This document shows, piece after piece, positions 37,980-50,367 of a stretch of 64,000 nt of DNA. Below the pieces are notes generated by a model. It worked only from the letters and a program-made list of their open reading frames with translations, was not told the DNA's origin and did no database searches. Source of the stretch: Pagrus major (lineage: Eukaryota > Chordata > Actinopteri > Spariformes > Sparidae); assembly GCF_040436345.1 (NCBI RefSeq), contig NC_133220.1, forward strand, positions 2,646,556 to 2,710,555, given 5' to 3'. Every line of letters starts with the position of its first letter. Position 1 is the first letter of the stretch. Made by a program: the position numbers and the translations under genes.

Positions 37980-39790
37980 TAAAAGCGTCATCACCATATA
38001 TTTACACTATGACTCATGCACACAACTGCACTTTGTCTTCACACTAACATTAAAGCTGTGTATAAAATAATCAACTTTACAGCCTCAAATTCAGCTTCAG
38101 CTTCTCTGTTAATGTGTCAGAGCTGCTTCTCTTCCTGACCTGTTGCGACCTGATCAGCAGCAGTGAAACATCTCTGCAGTTCCTCCAACACAAGCAATTA
38201 AAAGATCTGCTCCAGACGTGTTGAAAGAAACAGGCTGTAATGAAGAGTGTAACTCAGCCCCAAGTTTCACAGTCCACAAAACATTTCACACAAAAACACT
38301 AATGTAGAAGAAATTCCCAGTTTCCCTCCTTTGTTGGAAATACAGTTAAAGGAACAGTTCCCTCAAACAAAACAGAAACTCAGTCATCATCTCCTCCCTC
38401 ATGCTGATGTGAAGTCAGGTGACGTTTCATAGTCCACAAAACATTTCTGGAGCTTCACAGTAAAACTCTCCTCAACAACTGAAGTAGCTGGAGACTTGTT
38501 TTAAAACGGAAAAGCAACAGAAATAAAACTCCATTAAAACTTTGCTGAATTAGCTGTTAGTAGTTCCTGTTTGCAGTGAACCTGTTGATGAACAGACAAC
38601 TATCAGTGGATTACTTTGAGACTGAAGGAAACTTAAAAACAGGAGATTTCTCAGGCAAGTTCTGCACATGTAAGAAGCGTCTGTTTTCAGGATTTGTCAT
38701 CAAATTTCTGGAGTCATTATCTCCCCCAGTTCAGCTTGATGATGTTTTATATCGAGTGTCCAATGTAAAAAGTTTGACTGCAGTTTTCAAACTGATATTT
38801 TCTATATTTAGCTCTTTTTCTTCACATCTGGGACATAAATTGTTAAAAAATGTTTATATGTAAAACAAAAGTTAAGCGTTAAATCTAAATGTTAGATTTT
38901 GATTTAACATTTAACTTTTTTTCATCAAACATGTTGAATCTAAATGTTACAGCCAGGTGACCCATTTAGACTAACAAATCCAACAATTATGCCTCAGATT
39001 TGAGGAAAATGAGCTAAATGTGAAGAAAATTAGCTAAATATTGAAAATATATCAGTGAGAAAACTGCAATCAAGTTTTTTACATTTGGTTTTATGTCCCA
39101 GAAAACCTCTGTTTAGTGTTCACTCCTTTTTAATACACATAAGTGTTTTTAATGCAAATGAGTTATTTACTGATGTATTTTATGTTGTGGAACAAAACAT
39201 AAAAATCTCTTGAGCTCATGTGTTAACCACAGACGATGTTTCAGGTATTTAACCAAAAGCCCACTGACTTTGAGAAGAGGGGACGAAACATGCAAAAATT
39301 GATTATTACGATTTATGACTAAACTTATTTCTGGGTTTAAAGACTCATTCCTGCAGCACTATGTGGAGGCTGTTTAACAGGGAAGACAACAACTCCCAAG
39401 TTCCCACGCTGCTTCACAACACCGTCAAACTAAGTCTTTATCTCACTGGTTAGATTGAGAGATTCCTCGTGGCAGAAGTTAATACTGTGTGTTTAAACTC
39501 AGTTCAGTTGAACACACTGACACAAAATGTTGGTAAACCCAACAGTGAGACTCCAAAGGGCAAAACTGCTCTTTACCTCAGTTTACCTCAGTTAACACAC
39601 CTTCCCACAGTGGGCAGACGTGAGCATGTTGGAACCACTGAGCAGCATTTATGAGTTTAATTACAAGATAATATATACTTTTTTATTGTTTTACTGTCAA
39701 TCCTTATCTTCTTGCAGTGAAACCACAAGGGCATGTTTGCAGGGGATCGGTTTCTGGGAATATAGCAGCCTTCTCAAACAGGAACTCACT

Positions 39791-39860
<70 letters not shown>

Positions 39861-40165
39861 GCCTATTGCCAAGAGCCGGCCCTGTGTGCATGCACATACC
39901 AGCAATGACACAGCCCCAACCAGCTGAGCCACCAGGGCATAGTTCATAATTCATAATTCACCTTTTTATTAAGCAGGAGTCAAAACTTTTCACAGTGCCC
40001 TTTTAGTCAAAAACTCAGATCTGTGCCAAACAGGAAATATCAGGAAAGCAAAGTTCATTAGTAGAGTGCAGCACACACCCACACACACCCACACACAGGA
40101 TCTAATTTCACTGAGGTTCCTTTCAGCTTTTCATTTAAAAATACAAACAAACACATGCAGCCAGA
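37980..40165. other. Region without recognised genes between C promoter and BEL/Pao remnant
   Basis: It has no match to other parts of the window. It holds a (CA)n microsatellite (39798-39858) and short chance ORFs. It may be partly retroelement-derived, since it lies on the 3' side of the BEL/Pao tail and an AATAAA on the minus strand occurs near 39962. I see no clear LTR pair. Confidence 0.4.
39798..39858. repeat. (CA)n microsatellite in the C-D interval
   Basis: About 30 uninterrupted CA units. Confidence 0.95.
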
Positions 40166-40362
40166 TCTTACCACCTCCAGGTAAATGAGCCAAATCTTAA
40201 CACCTCCAGGTAAATGAGCCAAATCTTATCACCTCCAGGTAAACGAGCCAAATCTTATCACCTCCAGGTAAATGAGCCAAATCTTATCACCTCCAGGTAA
40301 ATGAGCCAAATCTTATCACCTCCAGGTAAACGAGCCAAATCTTAACACCTCCAGGTAAACAA
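40166..40362. repeat. 29-bp tandem repeat, about 7 copies
   Basis: The unit is built on CACCTCCAGGTAAATGAGCC plus AAATCTTAT, with period 29. It lies left of the BEL/Pao tail and could belong to that element's 3' non-coding or LTR region. Confidence 0.85.
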
Positions 40363-40542
40363 GGTGTGACAGTTCAGGTAAAGAGGGAACAGCTGACACA
40401 CCGTACAAGACATAACAATTACAATTATGTACACACATGGAGCCATAAAGGTAAAACTCAAAACAGTCAAATAAATGAAATCATTTTCAAAATGTAGAAC
40501 CACAACGATAAACTTTTGTTAACTCTGGTTAACATAACAATG

Positions 40543-40878
40543 TCATACAGAAAGTTCACCCTTTTCTACCAACAGACACAGTTTTGTCACTGGTCTCTCA
40601 ATAATATTCGTCTTTATTTGAATTTGAACAGATCTGATGATGCCTGATTTGTCAGGGAAAGTTTTGATTACTTTCCCAATCATCCAGGAATTTCTGGTGG
40701 CAGTGGCATCTGAGATCAAAATAATGTTCCCTGTTGCAAGATTACATTTTGGTTCGCTCCACTTTTTTTTCCACTTTTTTTTTCTTGTTTTGTTTTTCTC
40801 CACTTCTTGGTTTCTGAATGGCAGCTACAAACCGTAATGTCCATCTTGCAACTTCACAGATTGCTCCATAATTTCAAT
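40543..40878 (-). pseudogene. BEL/Pao retrotransposon pol remnant with internal deletion
   Basis: Read on the minus strand, EQSVKLQDGHYGL, stop, LPFRNQ resembles the Pao protease-RT junction motif. It runs almost directly into a C-terminal DUF5641-like tail: EPKCNLATGNIILISDA, then NSWMIGKV, KTFPDKSGIIRSVQI and RPVTKLCLL. The reverse transcriptase, RNase H and integrase core between these are gone. It is inserted upstream of gene C. Sequence to the left may be the element's 3' region. Confidence 0.65.
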
Positions 40879-41550
40879 GAATAAAAGCGCCATCACCAGG
40901 CCTGCAGCTGCCATCGCATTTTGTCTGGGTGTTGGCCACTGAGAGGAGGGAAGTAACGAAGTACAAATACTTTGTTACTTTGTAACTGTATTTTTTCAGG
41001 TGTCTGTACTTTATTCTAGGTATTCATTTTTCTGACAATTTTTGACTTTGTCTCCATTAATAACAAATATCTGCAGGTGAATTTTGATCATCTGGGACAT
41101 TATTTGAACTTTTGACTCTGGAGACATTTGTACGGTGGCCGGGAGGTGCAAACCAAGATTACAAAATGTGAAACACTTTTACAAAGCTTGAGACAAATTT
41201 GCATTTTAGAAAACATTTTTACTTATCATTTACAAAATTACATTACCATAACACATTTACAACTCCCGAAACAAATTTACATTTCAGAAAACAAATTAAC
41301 AAGACAGGAAACACTTTTACAAACGGCAAAACAAATTTACAAGTCCCGAAACAAATTTACAAATATCAACCATCAACCGGAAAGGGAATGTGCCAACTCC
41401 GGGGTTGAACCGGAAGTGATCACGAGGAACAGCCAATACGAGTTTTCCGATAGAGTTCATGGACAGCCAAGATGGACAGCGATCCATGACAGCGACAGAG
41501 CCAGTCCACGACCACGACAATATTAGAAATTCTCTGACAGCGATCAAGTG

Positions 41551-41660
41551 ATGTTTTGCCCATTTTGTGGCAAACACATGAGCCGCTTAACGCGGTTTTG
41601 TTTTTCGTGTGGTTGGTCTCTCGAGTTTTTAAATGACATGGACCAGACGGACGGACCAGA
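41551..41660 (+). pseudogene. Second, shorter copy of the same transposase start
   Basis: Encodes MFCPFCGKHMSRLTRFCFSCG and then about 17 similar residues before homology ends at the centre of the foldback. It faces the minus-strand copy at 41690-41993. Confidence 0.6.
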
Positions 41661-41689
41661 CTCAGGTCCACGAAGTTCCAGTCGGATGG

Positions 41690-41993
41690 CCCTGGTTATG
41701 GCGTTTGTAGAGGAGTAATCCTTTCTGCGATATAACTCGGCTTCATTCAGTTTGGTTTTCAGAGACCTCAAGCTGATGTGAACACCGTGTAAACTGGACA
41801 TCATATCCACGATGACAGCGTACGAGTGTCCCTCATTAAAATACTGTGTGCACTGCTGCAGCATATCTGGTCCGTCAGTCTGTTCTATGCCCCATAAAAA
41901 CTCTAAAGACTGACCACACGAAAAACAAAACCGCATTAAACGGCTCAAACATTGTCCACAAAACGGGCAAAACATCACTGGGTCGCTGTCCAT
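41690..41993 (-). pseudogene. Transposase N-terminal fragment, zinc-ribbon plus HTH-like, integrase-core family
   Basis: The reading begins MDSDPVMFCPFCG and has a second CFSCG, giving a CxxC..CxxC zinc-ribbon-like pair. It continues with an HTH-like stretch (VDMMSSLHGVHISLRSLKTK) and RLELRGPESG. This resembles the start of fish proteins that carry an rve integrase core after such an N-terminus; the core is absent here. Downstream codons run into the opposite arm. Confidence 0.55.
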
Positions 41994-42282
41994 GAACTCT
42001 ATCGGAAAACTCGTATTGGCTGTTCCCCGTGATCACTTCCGGTTCAACCCCGGAGTTGGCACATTCCCTTTCCGGTTGATGGTTGATATTTGTAAAAGTG
42101 TTTCCTGTCTTGTTAATTTGTTTTCTGAAATGTAAATTTGTTTCGGGACTTGTAAATGTGTTATGGTAATGTAATTTTGTTTTATGATATGTAAAAATGT
42201 TTTCTAAAATGTAAATTTGTCTCAAGCTTTGTAAAAGTGTTTCACATTTTGTAATCTTGGTTTGCACCTCCCGGCCACCGTA

Positions 42283-43307
42283 CATTTGTGATATCAATCT
42301 AACGCACTAAACACACGATACCTTTCTGCAACCCTGAAGATGTTTTAAGATCACACCAGAAGAAAACATGTAGATATCAAACCCAGAGGAGATCTGCCTC
42401 ATCTATCAGTGAGCATTGTGCAAAATAAAAAAATAAAAAATAAAATGTGTCTGAATTTGATTTGATAATCTGGGACACTTAAAATTTAGGTTTGCTAAAC
42501 TCAATATCTCAATTTTTAAAGCATTATAAAAAATGACATGGACTGAAAGCTAAATAAGAAAATGTATAATTTATAGACATGTCATGAATTCACAAACATT
42601 CAGGAAAGAAAGGGCATAAATGTTTGTGAATGAATAAGTTCCATATTGGAATAAGTCAAACTGAGCAGATTTACTGTGATTTTCATCTTTCTCACGACCT
42701 TTTCTGAGCCCAGTTGGCTCCATGTTGGTGTTGGTGACGTGTGTTGATGAGACGATGTAGTTCACTGACTCTGCAGTCAGCTGAGGACAGGAACAATCCC
42801 TGTCAGTAGTTTTCACACTGTGACACACACACAGCTGTCTCTCTGTAATAATCTACTAAAGGTCCTTTGAGATGAGCAGTGAAACTTCGATCTGTTGAAG
42901 TCTTCTGAAAGCAGCCTTTGTTTGTCAGAGTATTTCATCAGCCAGAGTTATTCAGTCAGTTCTGTTTCAGCTAACATCACCCTTCTTCTCCAGAAGAGAG
43001 CTGTGTGAGGCACAAACACCAAACACACACTCAGACACACACATCTGCAGCAGCAATGATGCCACAACAACACACATCACAATCAGTTCTCCATAAAAGT
43101 GTAAAACAGCCTCACTGAGTGTGTTTGTCCTCCTGAGATTCATGTCATCATTCAACCTGACACACAAACAGAAGGAGCTCAAAACACTTCAGTCAAACAG
43201 CAGCAGGTGGCGCTAACGTCTCTGACAGATTTCACTTCCTGTGGCTGCTCGATGAAACAACACACCTGGTGCAGGTGCATGAACAGTTATGGTCGGTTTG
43301 CAGAATC
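42283..43307. other. Intergenic DNA right of the foldback element
   Basis: 42330-43300 is mirrored at 57390-58335 between E and F. Short ORFs are shared but look like chance ORFs. No gene recognised. Confidence 0.6.
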
Positions 43308-44495
43308 ACACCCATAAATTAAAATCACTTGTATTTCTTTGATCACAGTTTGAACACAGAAACATCAGAAACAGTCACAACACACAGTTTTGACATTTTT
43401 CATGTTTTATTCAAACGTTTGTACAGAAATGATGAAGCGCTGCCTGAAGTGACATGAAACACTACAAGTGCATCATCAGTGAACAACAGAAACATCAGTG
43501 TGTAACTGGACCTGACAGACTGCCTGAGCACCTGGAAACATAATAAAGAACCAATACAGGCTCGTCCCAAATAATGGCAACAAATATAAAAGTCACATTA
43601 TATTTACTTGTAGCTACAAAGTGTTCACACTGACTGACAGTGTTAACAGCAGCTTTAGTTCAGTGAAGTCTGATGGTTTTAAAGCACATGTGGAGCTCAG
43701 TCAGGAGCTTTAAGCGCTACAAGCAGTCTGATAATATTTGGTCAATAGACGGCATTTATACAGCACTGCTGCCCTCATTCATCCATTCACTCACTCACTC
43801 ACTCACTCACTCACCCACCGATGGCAGTGAGCTACCATACAAGGTGCTGGTCTGACCATCGGGAGCAGTTTGGGCTTCAGCCTGTTGCTCGAGGACACTT
43901 GGACATGTGGACGGGAGGAGCCGGGGATCGAACCACCGACGTGTGACGGCACTTTTTTGGTCCGAGCCCCTCGGCTCTGAACACGTATATAAAACTTGGA
44001 CGGCCTTGTTCTGGTTTCATTAAGTCCCTAATGACAGGATTCTGGGTCCTACACTTGACCTGGACACTATTTGTGACTGAGTGCTGTGAGATAAAGTCGA
44101 GGACTGTATATGTGAATATTTTGTATATTAACTGTAAGTTTGCTCTGTAGATCATCGAGCAGACATGCTGTTATAATACTCTCCTCAATACTTCTGATAA
44201 GGTTCAGATTATGAGGACATCTTATTAAAACCGTTGGTTTAGTTCAGGGACAGATTGAGGTCGTGTTAATGAGAAACATGCACATCGACAAACAGCCTTC
44301 ATTTTTTTTTATCTTGCTTCCATCTCAACTATCTGCCTCAACACAACCTGAAATTAATTTTAACTTAAAAACCAAGTTTTAATCCTCAAACTGCCTGAAA
44401 TAAGAGAAGACCAGACAAAATGTCCTCACCATCATCCAGCATGGTGGAAACACACACAGCAGAGAACTTCACAGCACATGTAGAGCTGGTTACTC
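43308..44495 (-). other. 3' UTR region of gene D
   Basis: It contains the SINE and an AATAAA (43406-43411). The distal signal is mutated as in gene C. Confidence 0.55.
43695..43955 (-). mobile_element. SINE copy in 3' UTR of gene D
   Basis: Full-length relative to gene E's copy, including the inverted B box GGGGATCGAACCACC (43923-43937). Short ACTC tract 43786-43816. Confidence 0.7.
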
Positions 44496-47400
44496 TTATG
44501 GATCAGTCGGATTCAGTGGTGTTGCTGAACTGAGTTGAGACTGCAGTCGTCTTATCTCCTCATCTGAGGAAAGAAAACAAAGTTATATTCAAGAAAATCA
44601 CAAATGTAAATACCAACAAGGTGATTAATGTCTGAGAAAATAAGAAAACTGTCAAGACTCTAAACATGAGATAACTTACTTTTCTTACGATTTTCTTTTC
44701 TGAACTTGTTGATGCAAAGCCCAGCTAGAACAGCAACAACAACTAAAAGGAGGATAGGTACTACAATAGCAGCAATCACTCCAGCAGAAAGCCCTGAAAC
44801 AGATACAAAGTGAGTGCATCAGTCAGAAGGTCAGTGCAGATGATAAACAGCAGACTGGACCTCACAGCTCACACAGAACAACTAAAGGTGAGTCTGCTCC
44901 TGAAATCTGAACTTGTTTCACATGAAAACTCCACTGGGATGAATGTGAGCAGGAACAGTGATGTGAGCTCTGATCTCAGGTCCAGTTTCCTCCTGCTGGG
45001 CTCCACAGCTCAGAGGCTGCTTCTGGTTCTGGTCCCAGCAGTGAAGAAATAAATGGACTTAGTTACAGTCCATCACTTTGATCTGACAGTAAAAACACAG
45101 GATCATCTGATAAAATATAAAACTTCTTCACAATACTTTTACTGATACTTTTACACTTTTACTCAGGTGGACTTTTACTTGTAACAGAGTATTTTTACTT
45201 TGTGTTTCTGCTACTTTCACTTCAGTAAAGTATCCGAGTACTTCTTCCACCACTGACTACTGTCCAGAAACATGAAGGTTAAAATCACTGTGAGCTTCTT
45301 GGTGCTGGTCGGCTCCACAGTTATTGGGCCTGATGGGAGCAGATCAACACACAGTCTGTAGATTATTGAAGTTGAGTCTCAGTAGAAGACAGAAGTTTTC
45401 ACTCAGTTTGAAACATTTTTAACATTTTTAAAATCTGATGAGGATCCTTTAGATCTGATTAATAAAAAGTGTGACTTTATGTAATGAGAGGGACTTTTTA
45501 CAGTGTAAAATGAGCCTGGTGCTGCCCTCTAGTGGACAAACTGTGTCATGAAGACTCTGATTCTCAGTCAAAGTCAAACATCAGTAAATGTTGGAGGTGC
45601 TGAACATTTCTTCACTCCTGGTTTCAGGCTCAGACAGAAGAGGAAGACTCCTGCTCAGATGTATAAACCACAGTGTCACAGTTCATCTCATGTTTTCATC
45701 TTATTTTCACTTTAAGTCAAAACTTAATGCTGGATTTTAAGTTAATTCATCTTGTAATTAACCAACTCTGCTGCAGTTAATGAATAAAGTACCAGGAAGC
45801 TGTTTGTCATGTTGGACCTTCACTGCAACACAACGGTTATAATTACAAGTTTACATCGTCCAGTAAAAACTGCAGCTCCACAGCCTTTATGTTCAGTGTC
45901 ATGAAGAAGTATCTGACTCCTTCCTGATTTATTCCATGTTTGTATATTTGTCACATTTAATTGTTTCACATGTTCAAACAGAATCAAATATGAGGCAGAG
46001 ACAACCTGAGTTAACACAAAATACAGTTTCTAAATGAGCAATTTAATTATTGAAGGTAAAAACCAGGACGACAAAGTCTTTTTTAAATCATTGAACACTA
46101 AGAATGATGTCACCATTAAGAGGCACATGGGTTTCAGCATGAATGAAGGTTTTCAGGCCCTAAATCACACCCTGCTTCTTCATCTATTTTACTGTCACTG
46201 GGACCATAACTGACTAAATGAACATCATGTTGAGTTGAAGAAGACTTGAAACTAGAGACTGAGGCCATGAACTCATCAGGAGACTGTTTACTGAGGGAAT
46301 AAATCAGGTGAGAAGCAGCTTCCACACAATCACACCTCTTTCTGAGCCCAGTGGAGTCGCCCCCTGCTGGTCGGGAGAAAGACTGCAGGTTTAAGGCACT
46401 TTCACACCTGAAGGCTTCGACTATATTTTATACAGTCGATGATCGGGACTGTTTTAAGTTTAAAAAGCTTTAAGTTGATAAAAAAAAGATCACGACTCAC
46501 TAAAAAATTATCTTGAATTGACATCACATGAGATTTGTTGTCTGATATATTTTTTATTTCACTAAAGTCAGAGAAAAAATGTGTTTTAAAATATGAAACA
46601 TTAAGTGTTTAAAAGCTTTTGTTTGAGTCTCTGACAACAACTCAGATTAACAAACATTCAGAGACAGACGGGTACAAGTACTCAAGTACTGAGCTTATAA
46701 TTGTACTCTAATTTATGTAACTTTATACTTCTACTTCACTATATTTCAGAGGTAATATTGTACTTTTTACTCCACTACATTAATCAGACAGATAAAGTTA
46801 CTAGTTACTTTGATCTAAACTCATAAAATATAATTATATGTAGAGTTAAAGTTTGCTCCTAGTTTTCAGTCTGAGTTCAGTTTGTAGTTGAGAAATAAAA
46901 TAATAAAGTCATCAGTGAGTAAACTCTTCTCTTCCTGTCTGAGTGTCTTCATGGTGTTTGTTGTGTGATTCATGTGTAACTCGGCTGCTGTAACGCTGCA
47001 GTTTGTCATTGGGATTAATAAAGTCTCTCTCTAATCTCTCTAATCTAAACAGAGCTCACAGTGACGCCTCTCTGATGGCTTCACTCTGCTGTTGCTGGGC
47101 CTGTCTGGTGACATTGTCTTCATATTATACTTGTCACGATCTATTAGTAAACTGAAATCAAGTATTTATTGGCCACAGACTTTGCTACTTCTGTCAATCT
47201 AACAAAAATTAGTTAATACCGCTTTATCGATGAAATCACAGATAACCGGCGATGCTTATGTTTGGGTCGGTACCACAGGCTGGTAGACAGACTACACACA
47301 CATCATACACTAACAACAATCGTCCCTATGGCATCAACACAGTAGCATTTGGTGACCATCAACATTTCTTACTGCCCCCCAATCAAGTCAGTCTAGAACC

Positions 47401-50096
47401 GGGCCTGCAGTGAGGACCTCTCCTGATCCACCAACACTGCATCACTGGCGCAGAAAGCCCAGCGGCGCCTCCACTTCCTCCGCAAACTCAAGCGAGCGAG
47501 AGCTCCTCCGTCCATCATGTGCACATTTTACCGGGGCACCATTGAGAGCATCCTGACAAGCTGTATCACTGTGTGGGGCGGGAGCTGCACTGACTGCAAC
47601 AAAAAAAGCCCTGCAGCGCGTAGTGAACACAGCTGGAAAGATCACTGGTGCCCCACTCACCTCCCTGCAAGACACATACACCACCCGCCTCACCCGCAAA
47701 GCGACCGTGATGGTGAGCGACGCCAGCCGCCCCGCACAGTCTGTTCAGCCTCCTGCCCTCTGGGAGAAGATACCGGAGCCTCCGTGCTTCATCCACCAGA
47801 CCCACAAACAGCTTCATCCACCAGACTCACAACCAGCTTCATCCACCAGACTCACAACCAGCTTCATCCACCAGACTCACAACCAGCTTCATCCACCAGA
47901 CTCACAACCAGCTTCATCCACCAGACTCACAACCAGCTTCATCCACCAGACTCACAACCAGCTTCATCCACCAGACTCACAACCAGCTTCATCCACCAGA
48001 CTCACAACCAGCTTCATCCACCAGACTCACAAACAGCTTCATCCACCAGACTCACAACCAGCTTCATCCACCAGACTCACAACCAGCTTCATCCACCAGA
48101 CTCACAACCAGCTTCATCCACCAGACTCACAAACAGCTTCATCCACCAGACTCACAACCAGCTTCATCCACCAGACTCACAAACAGCTTCATCCACCAGA
48201 CTGTCAGGAAGCTGAACTCTCTCCCACTCCCCCCAAAACACTCTGGACTCTGAACCCTGAACCTTCAGACTGACTGTCTTTTGCATTATTACAAACACAT
48301 CACACAGAAACTTTTTGCTGCTATTACTGACTGTCTTCTTTTGCACTACATATCATACAGAGACTGTACATACTGTACATACAGAAACATAGTAGTTTTT
48401 TTAATATATTTTATTGTCTATTTAATGTTAGTAAATGTCTTTATTTCTGTCGTGCACCTTATTGATACTTTAGTGTTAGGAAATGTCTTCATCTTGTTGT
48501 GCTTGTGCACTTTATTTCTCTCACCGTGGGATAGTGAGAGACGTCTTTTCCATTCCTCTGTATGTCTGCTACATGTGGAGAAATTGACAATAAAAACTTG
48601 AAATTGGAAACTAATAAAAACTTCACAGTGTGTTTTGGTGAAATAATAATTCTTCAATTTAACAACATTTTTCTTTTGGAAGTTAAATGTGACAGAGTGT
48701 CAGGATCAGGCTGCAGCAGCCATTTATAAATCTGTTACTGAGTTTGTGGGTGAAGATCAGACTGATCTCAACATCCTGAAGACGTGTATGAAAACTTATA
48801 AACCAACAAGAATTAAAATGATTGAAGTGTTAATACACTGCTTAGAATGATCTCACCATCAAGAGGCACATAGGTCTCAGCATAAATCTGATGGCCGATT
48901 TCCTCCTGATTGACGACACAGCGGAAGTTGTCGGTCTTGGTCAAAGCAGCTTGAAGGACGATGTCGTAGCTGTCTCCTCTTTCTGTGACCTTCACATCTT
49001 TAACAGGAAGGATGTTTCCAGAACTGTCCCTCCACTCAACTTTAGGTTTTGGAGAAGCACCTCGAACGACACACTGCAGCACCGTCCCATCATCTGTTTT
49101 AACTGTTGTGACAGACGGTTTTGAAGCTGCACCTGTGAACATGACAGAAACAAAAGATGACATTAGATTTAATTACAGCATCAGAAATGTAATATTGGGA
49201 TGTTTTTTGTTCATCACATCTGTAATAAAAGCATGATGAGGCTCAGTTACAGCTCCCAGCATTATTCAGCAGAGGATCATGTTTCAGACACGTTTAACTT
49301 CTACAAAGAGTTTGTAACTATTTACAACTAAAACACGTTTTCTGACTCACATCATGACAGAAACACATCAACAGTGAAGACTTTACAGCAGCTCCTGAAC
49401 TTTTTGTCGACACTGTCATCGAGGTGTTATTAAATAAAATCGTTATCACTGAGCTCGTAGTTAGTGACGTGTTGAACTGGACTGTATTATATTCAGACGT
49501 GTTTCTAATATTCTGACCCGTCATGTTTGTGAACAGGGAGGACAAAAAAACAGAAACACCTCTCAGTGTGATGTAGTTCAGTACAACACCACCTTTAACT
49601 GTGACCTCAGTAATAAACACACACTTTCATTTACACATTTCAGACAAAGTCAACACAAACTGAACATTATAAAGTTCATAAAAGCAGAATTAGTGGCAGA
49701 GCTGCTGTATTAAATTACAATATATACATAAACATATTTATACTGCTGTACATACTGTATATATGTGATCTATAGTGTGAACACTGTGTTCATATCAAAC
49801 CTCCAGCTGTTTATTCTCTATATAACGTCTCACTGACGTTACTTTGCTCTGATACCTGCATTGTATATTTTGCTTTCTGGAAATTGGAATATTGAGCGTT
49901 TATAACTTTGAATGTGTTTTTGTCACTGAGATGATCAAAGCACAATATTTACAATTAACTCAACAGATGTGAGTGTGTTGAATGATACTGAGGCCTGTGG
50001 AGCTGATGGCAGCCATTTTCTATCACTGAGAGCTGGGGAGTGACGTCATCAGAATCAGGACTCACCTGGGATGTTTTCACCTGTTCTGTCTCTTAA
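44496..50096 (-). CDS. Gene D: B7/butyrophilin-like Ig membrane protein, 5' part in the assembly gap, Ig1 deleted
   Basis: Visible exons are the broken linker 50096-50066, Ig2 49132-48857, TM 44793-44680 and tail 44563-44496 with TAA stop. Signal and V exons would lie in or beyond the gap. No Ig1 exon is present between linker and Ig2. The sequence jumps directly between segments that in gene B lie near 18686 and 21487, so about 2.8 kb including Ig1 is missing. Ig2 keeps Cys21, Trp34 and Cys72. The TM exon (38 codons) ends FRKENRKK, and the tail begins DEEIRRLQSQL and ends LNPTDP. The linker is interrupted after 50096 by the same TTAA-flanked insertion found in gene C. The gene may be a degenerate copy, or may encode V-C-TM if the gap holds an intact 5' end. 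Confidence 0.5.
47245..47407. repeat. Inverted copy of the repeat at 5052-5210
   Basis: It lies immediately left of the LINE fragment in gene D and may form part of a composite insertion that starts at about 47098, where similarity to the other gene copies stops. Confidence 0.7.
47413..48608 (+). mobile_element. L2/CR1-type LINE 3' fragment in gene D
   Basis: Encodes the C-terminal part of a LINE reverse transcriptase: AQKAQRRLHFLRKL, FYRGTIESILTSCITVW, then after a frameshift at a run of seven A, NTAGKITGAPLTSLQD. A non-coding 3' end finishes with GACAATAAAAACTTGAA. The usual SLRxR..S-F..A motif region has become a 25-bp minisatellite. It is 5'-truncated and on the opposite strand to gene D. 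Confidence 0.8.
47786..48202 (+). repeat. 25-bp minisatellite, about 16.7 units, inside the LINE
   Basis: The unit is CTTCATCCACCAGACTCACA followed by ACCAG or AACAG. Because 25 is not a multiple of 3, several frames remain open through it, giving long but meaningless ORFs of 216 and 232 codons. Confidence 0.95.
50066..50096 (-). pseudogene. Gene D linker exon, 3' piece, separated by the same insertion as in C
   Basis: The donor side of the linker exon is intact and ends at TTAA (50093-50096), followed by the same sequence as in gene C from 33720. The other half lies beyond the gap. Confidence 0.75.
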
Positions 50097-50267
50097 TGTT
50101 ATAAGGTGCGGAGGATGCACGCGACCCGATATTTACGTGTAAAATTAATAAACAAACATAAAACATATTTTCATGTTGACGACAGAAGTCAACACACACA
50201 TATTACACCTCATCTGAAAGCTGACATGTTCGTTTTTATCAACACATTTAGGAACCTAAAATAAAGA
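50097..50267. mobile_element. Left part of the linker-exon insertion, in gene D, cut by gap
   Basis: Nearly identical to 33720-33890, with the same position in the exon. It shows the insertion predates the C/D split or was copied by conversion. Confidence 0.8.
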
Positions 50268-50367
50268 NNNNNNNNNNNNNNNNNNNNNNNNNNNNNNNNN
50301 NNNNNNNNNNNNNNNNNNNNNNNNNNNNNNNNNNNNNNNNNNNNNNNNNNNNNNNNNNNNNNNNNNN
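50268..50367. other. Assembly gap of exactly 100 N
   Basis: Exactly 100 Ns, the usual placeholder for a gap of unknown length. To the left is the TTAA insertion in gene D. To the right is the edge of the intron-1 element of gene E. Gene orientation flips here. Confidence 0.98.

Larger units (their letters stand above)
41131..42282. mobile_element. 1.15-kb foldback element with two transposase-start arms
   Basis: The ends TACGGTGGCCGGGAGGTGC are inverted, with both arms similar over more than 500 bp. Target duplication is ACATTTGT if the element is read from ACGGTGG. Both arms include an outer AT-rich region of TTTACAAATTTGTTT-like repeats and the first codons of the same transposase. The mirrored position in the E-F interval carries a deleted copy with the same flank. 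Confidence 0.85.

Noticed and set aside
40166-40362. Regular 29-bp repeats considered as a CRISPR array
   Set aside because: The units are directly adjacent with no unique spacers, and the context is a vertebrate genome.
42571-42828. 85-codon ORF shared with 57835-58098
   Set aside because: It is shared because the whole interval is duplicated. The reading has no recognisable motif and lies in intergenic DNA.
47517-48273. Two overlapping ORFs of 232 and 216 codons
   Set aside because: They run through a 25-bp minisatellite that leaves several frames open. Only their first part reflects LINE coding sequence.
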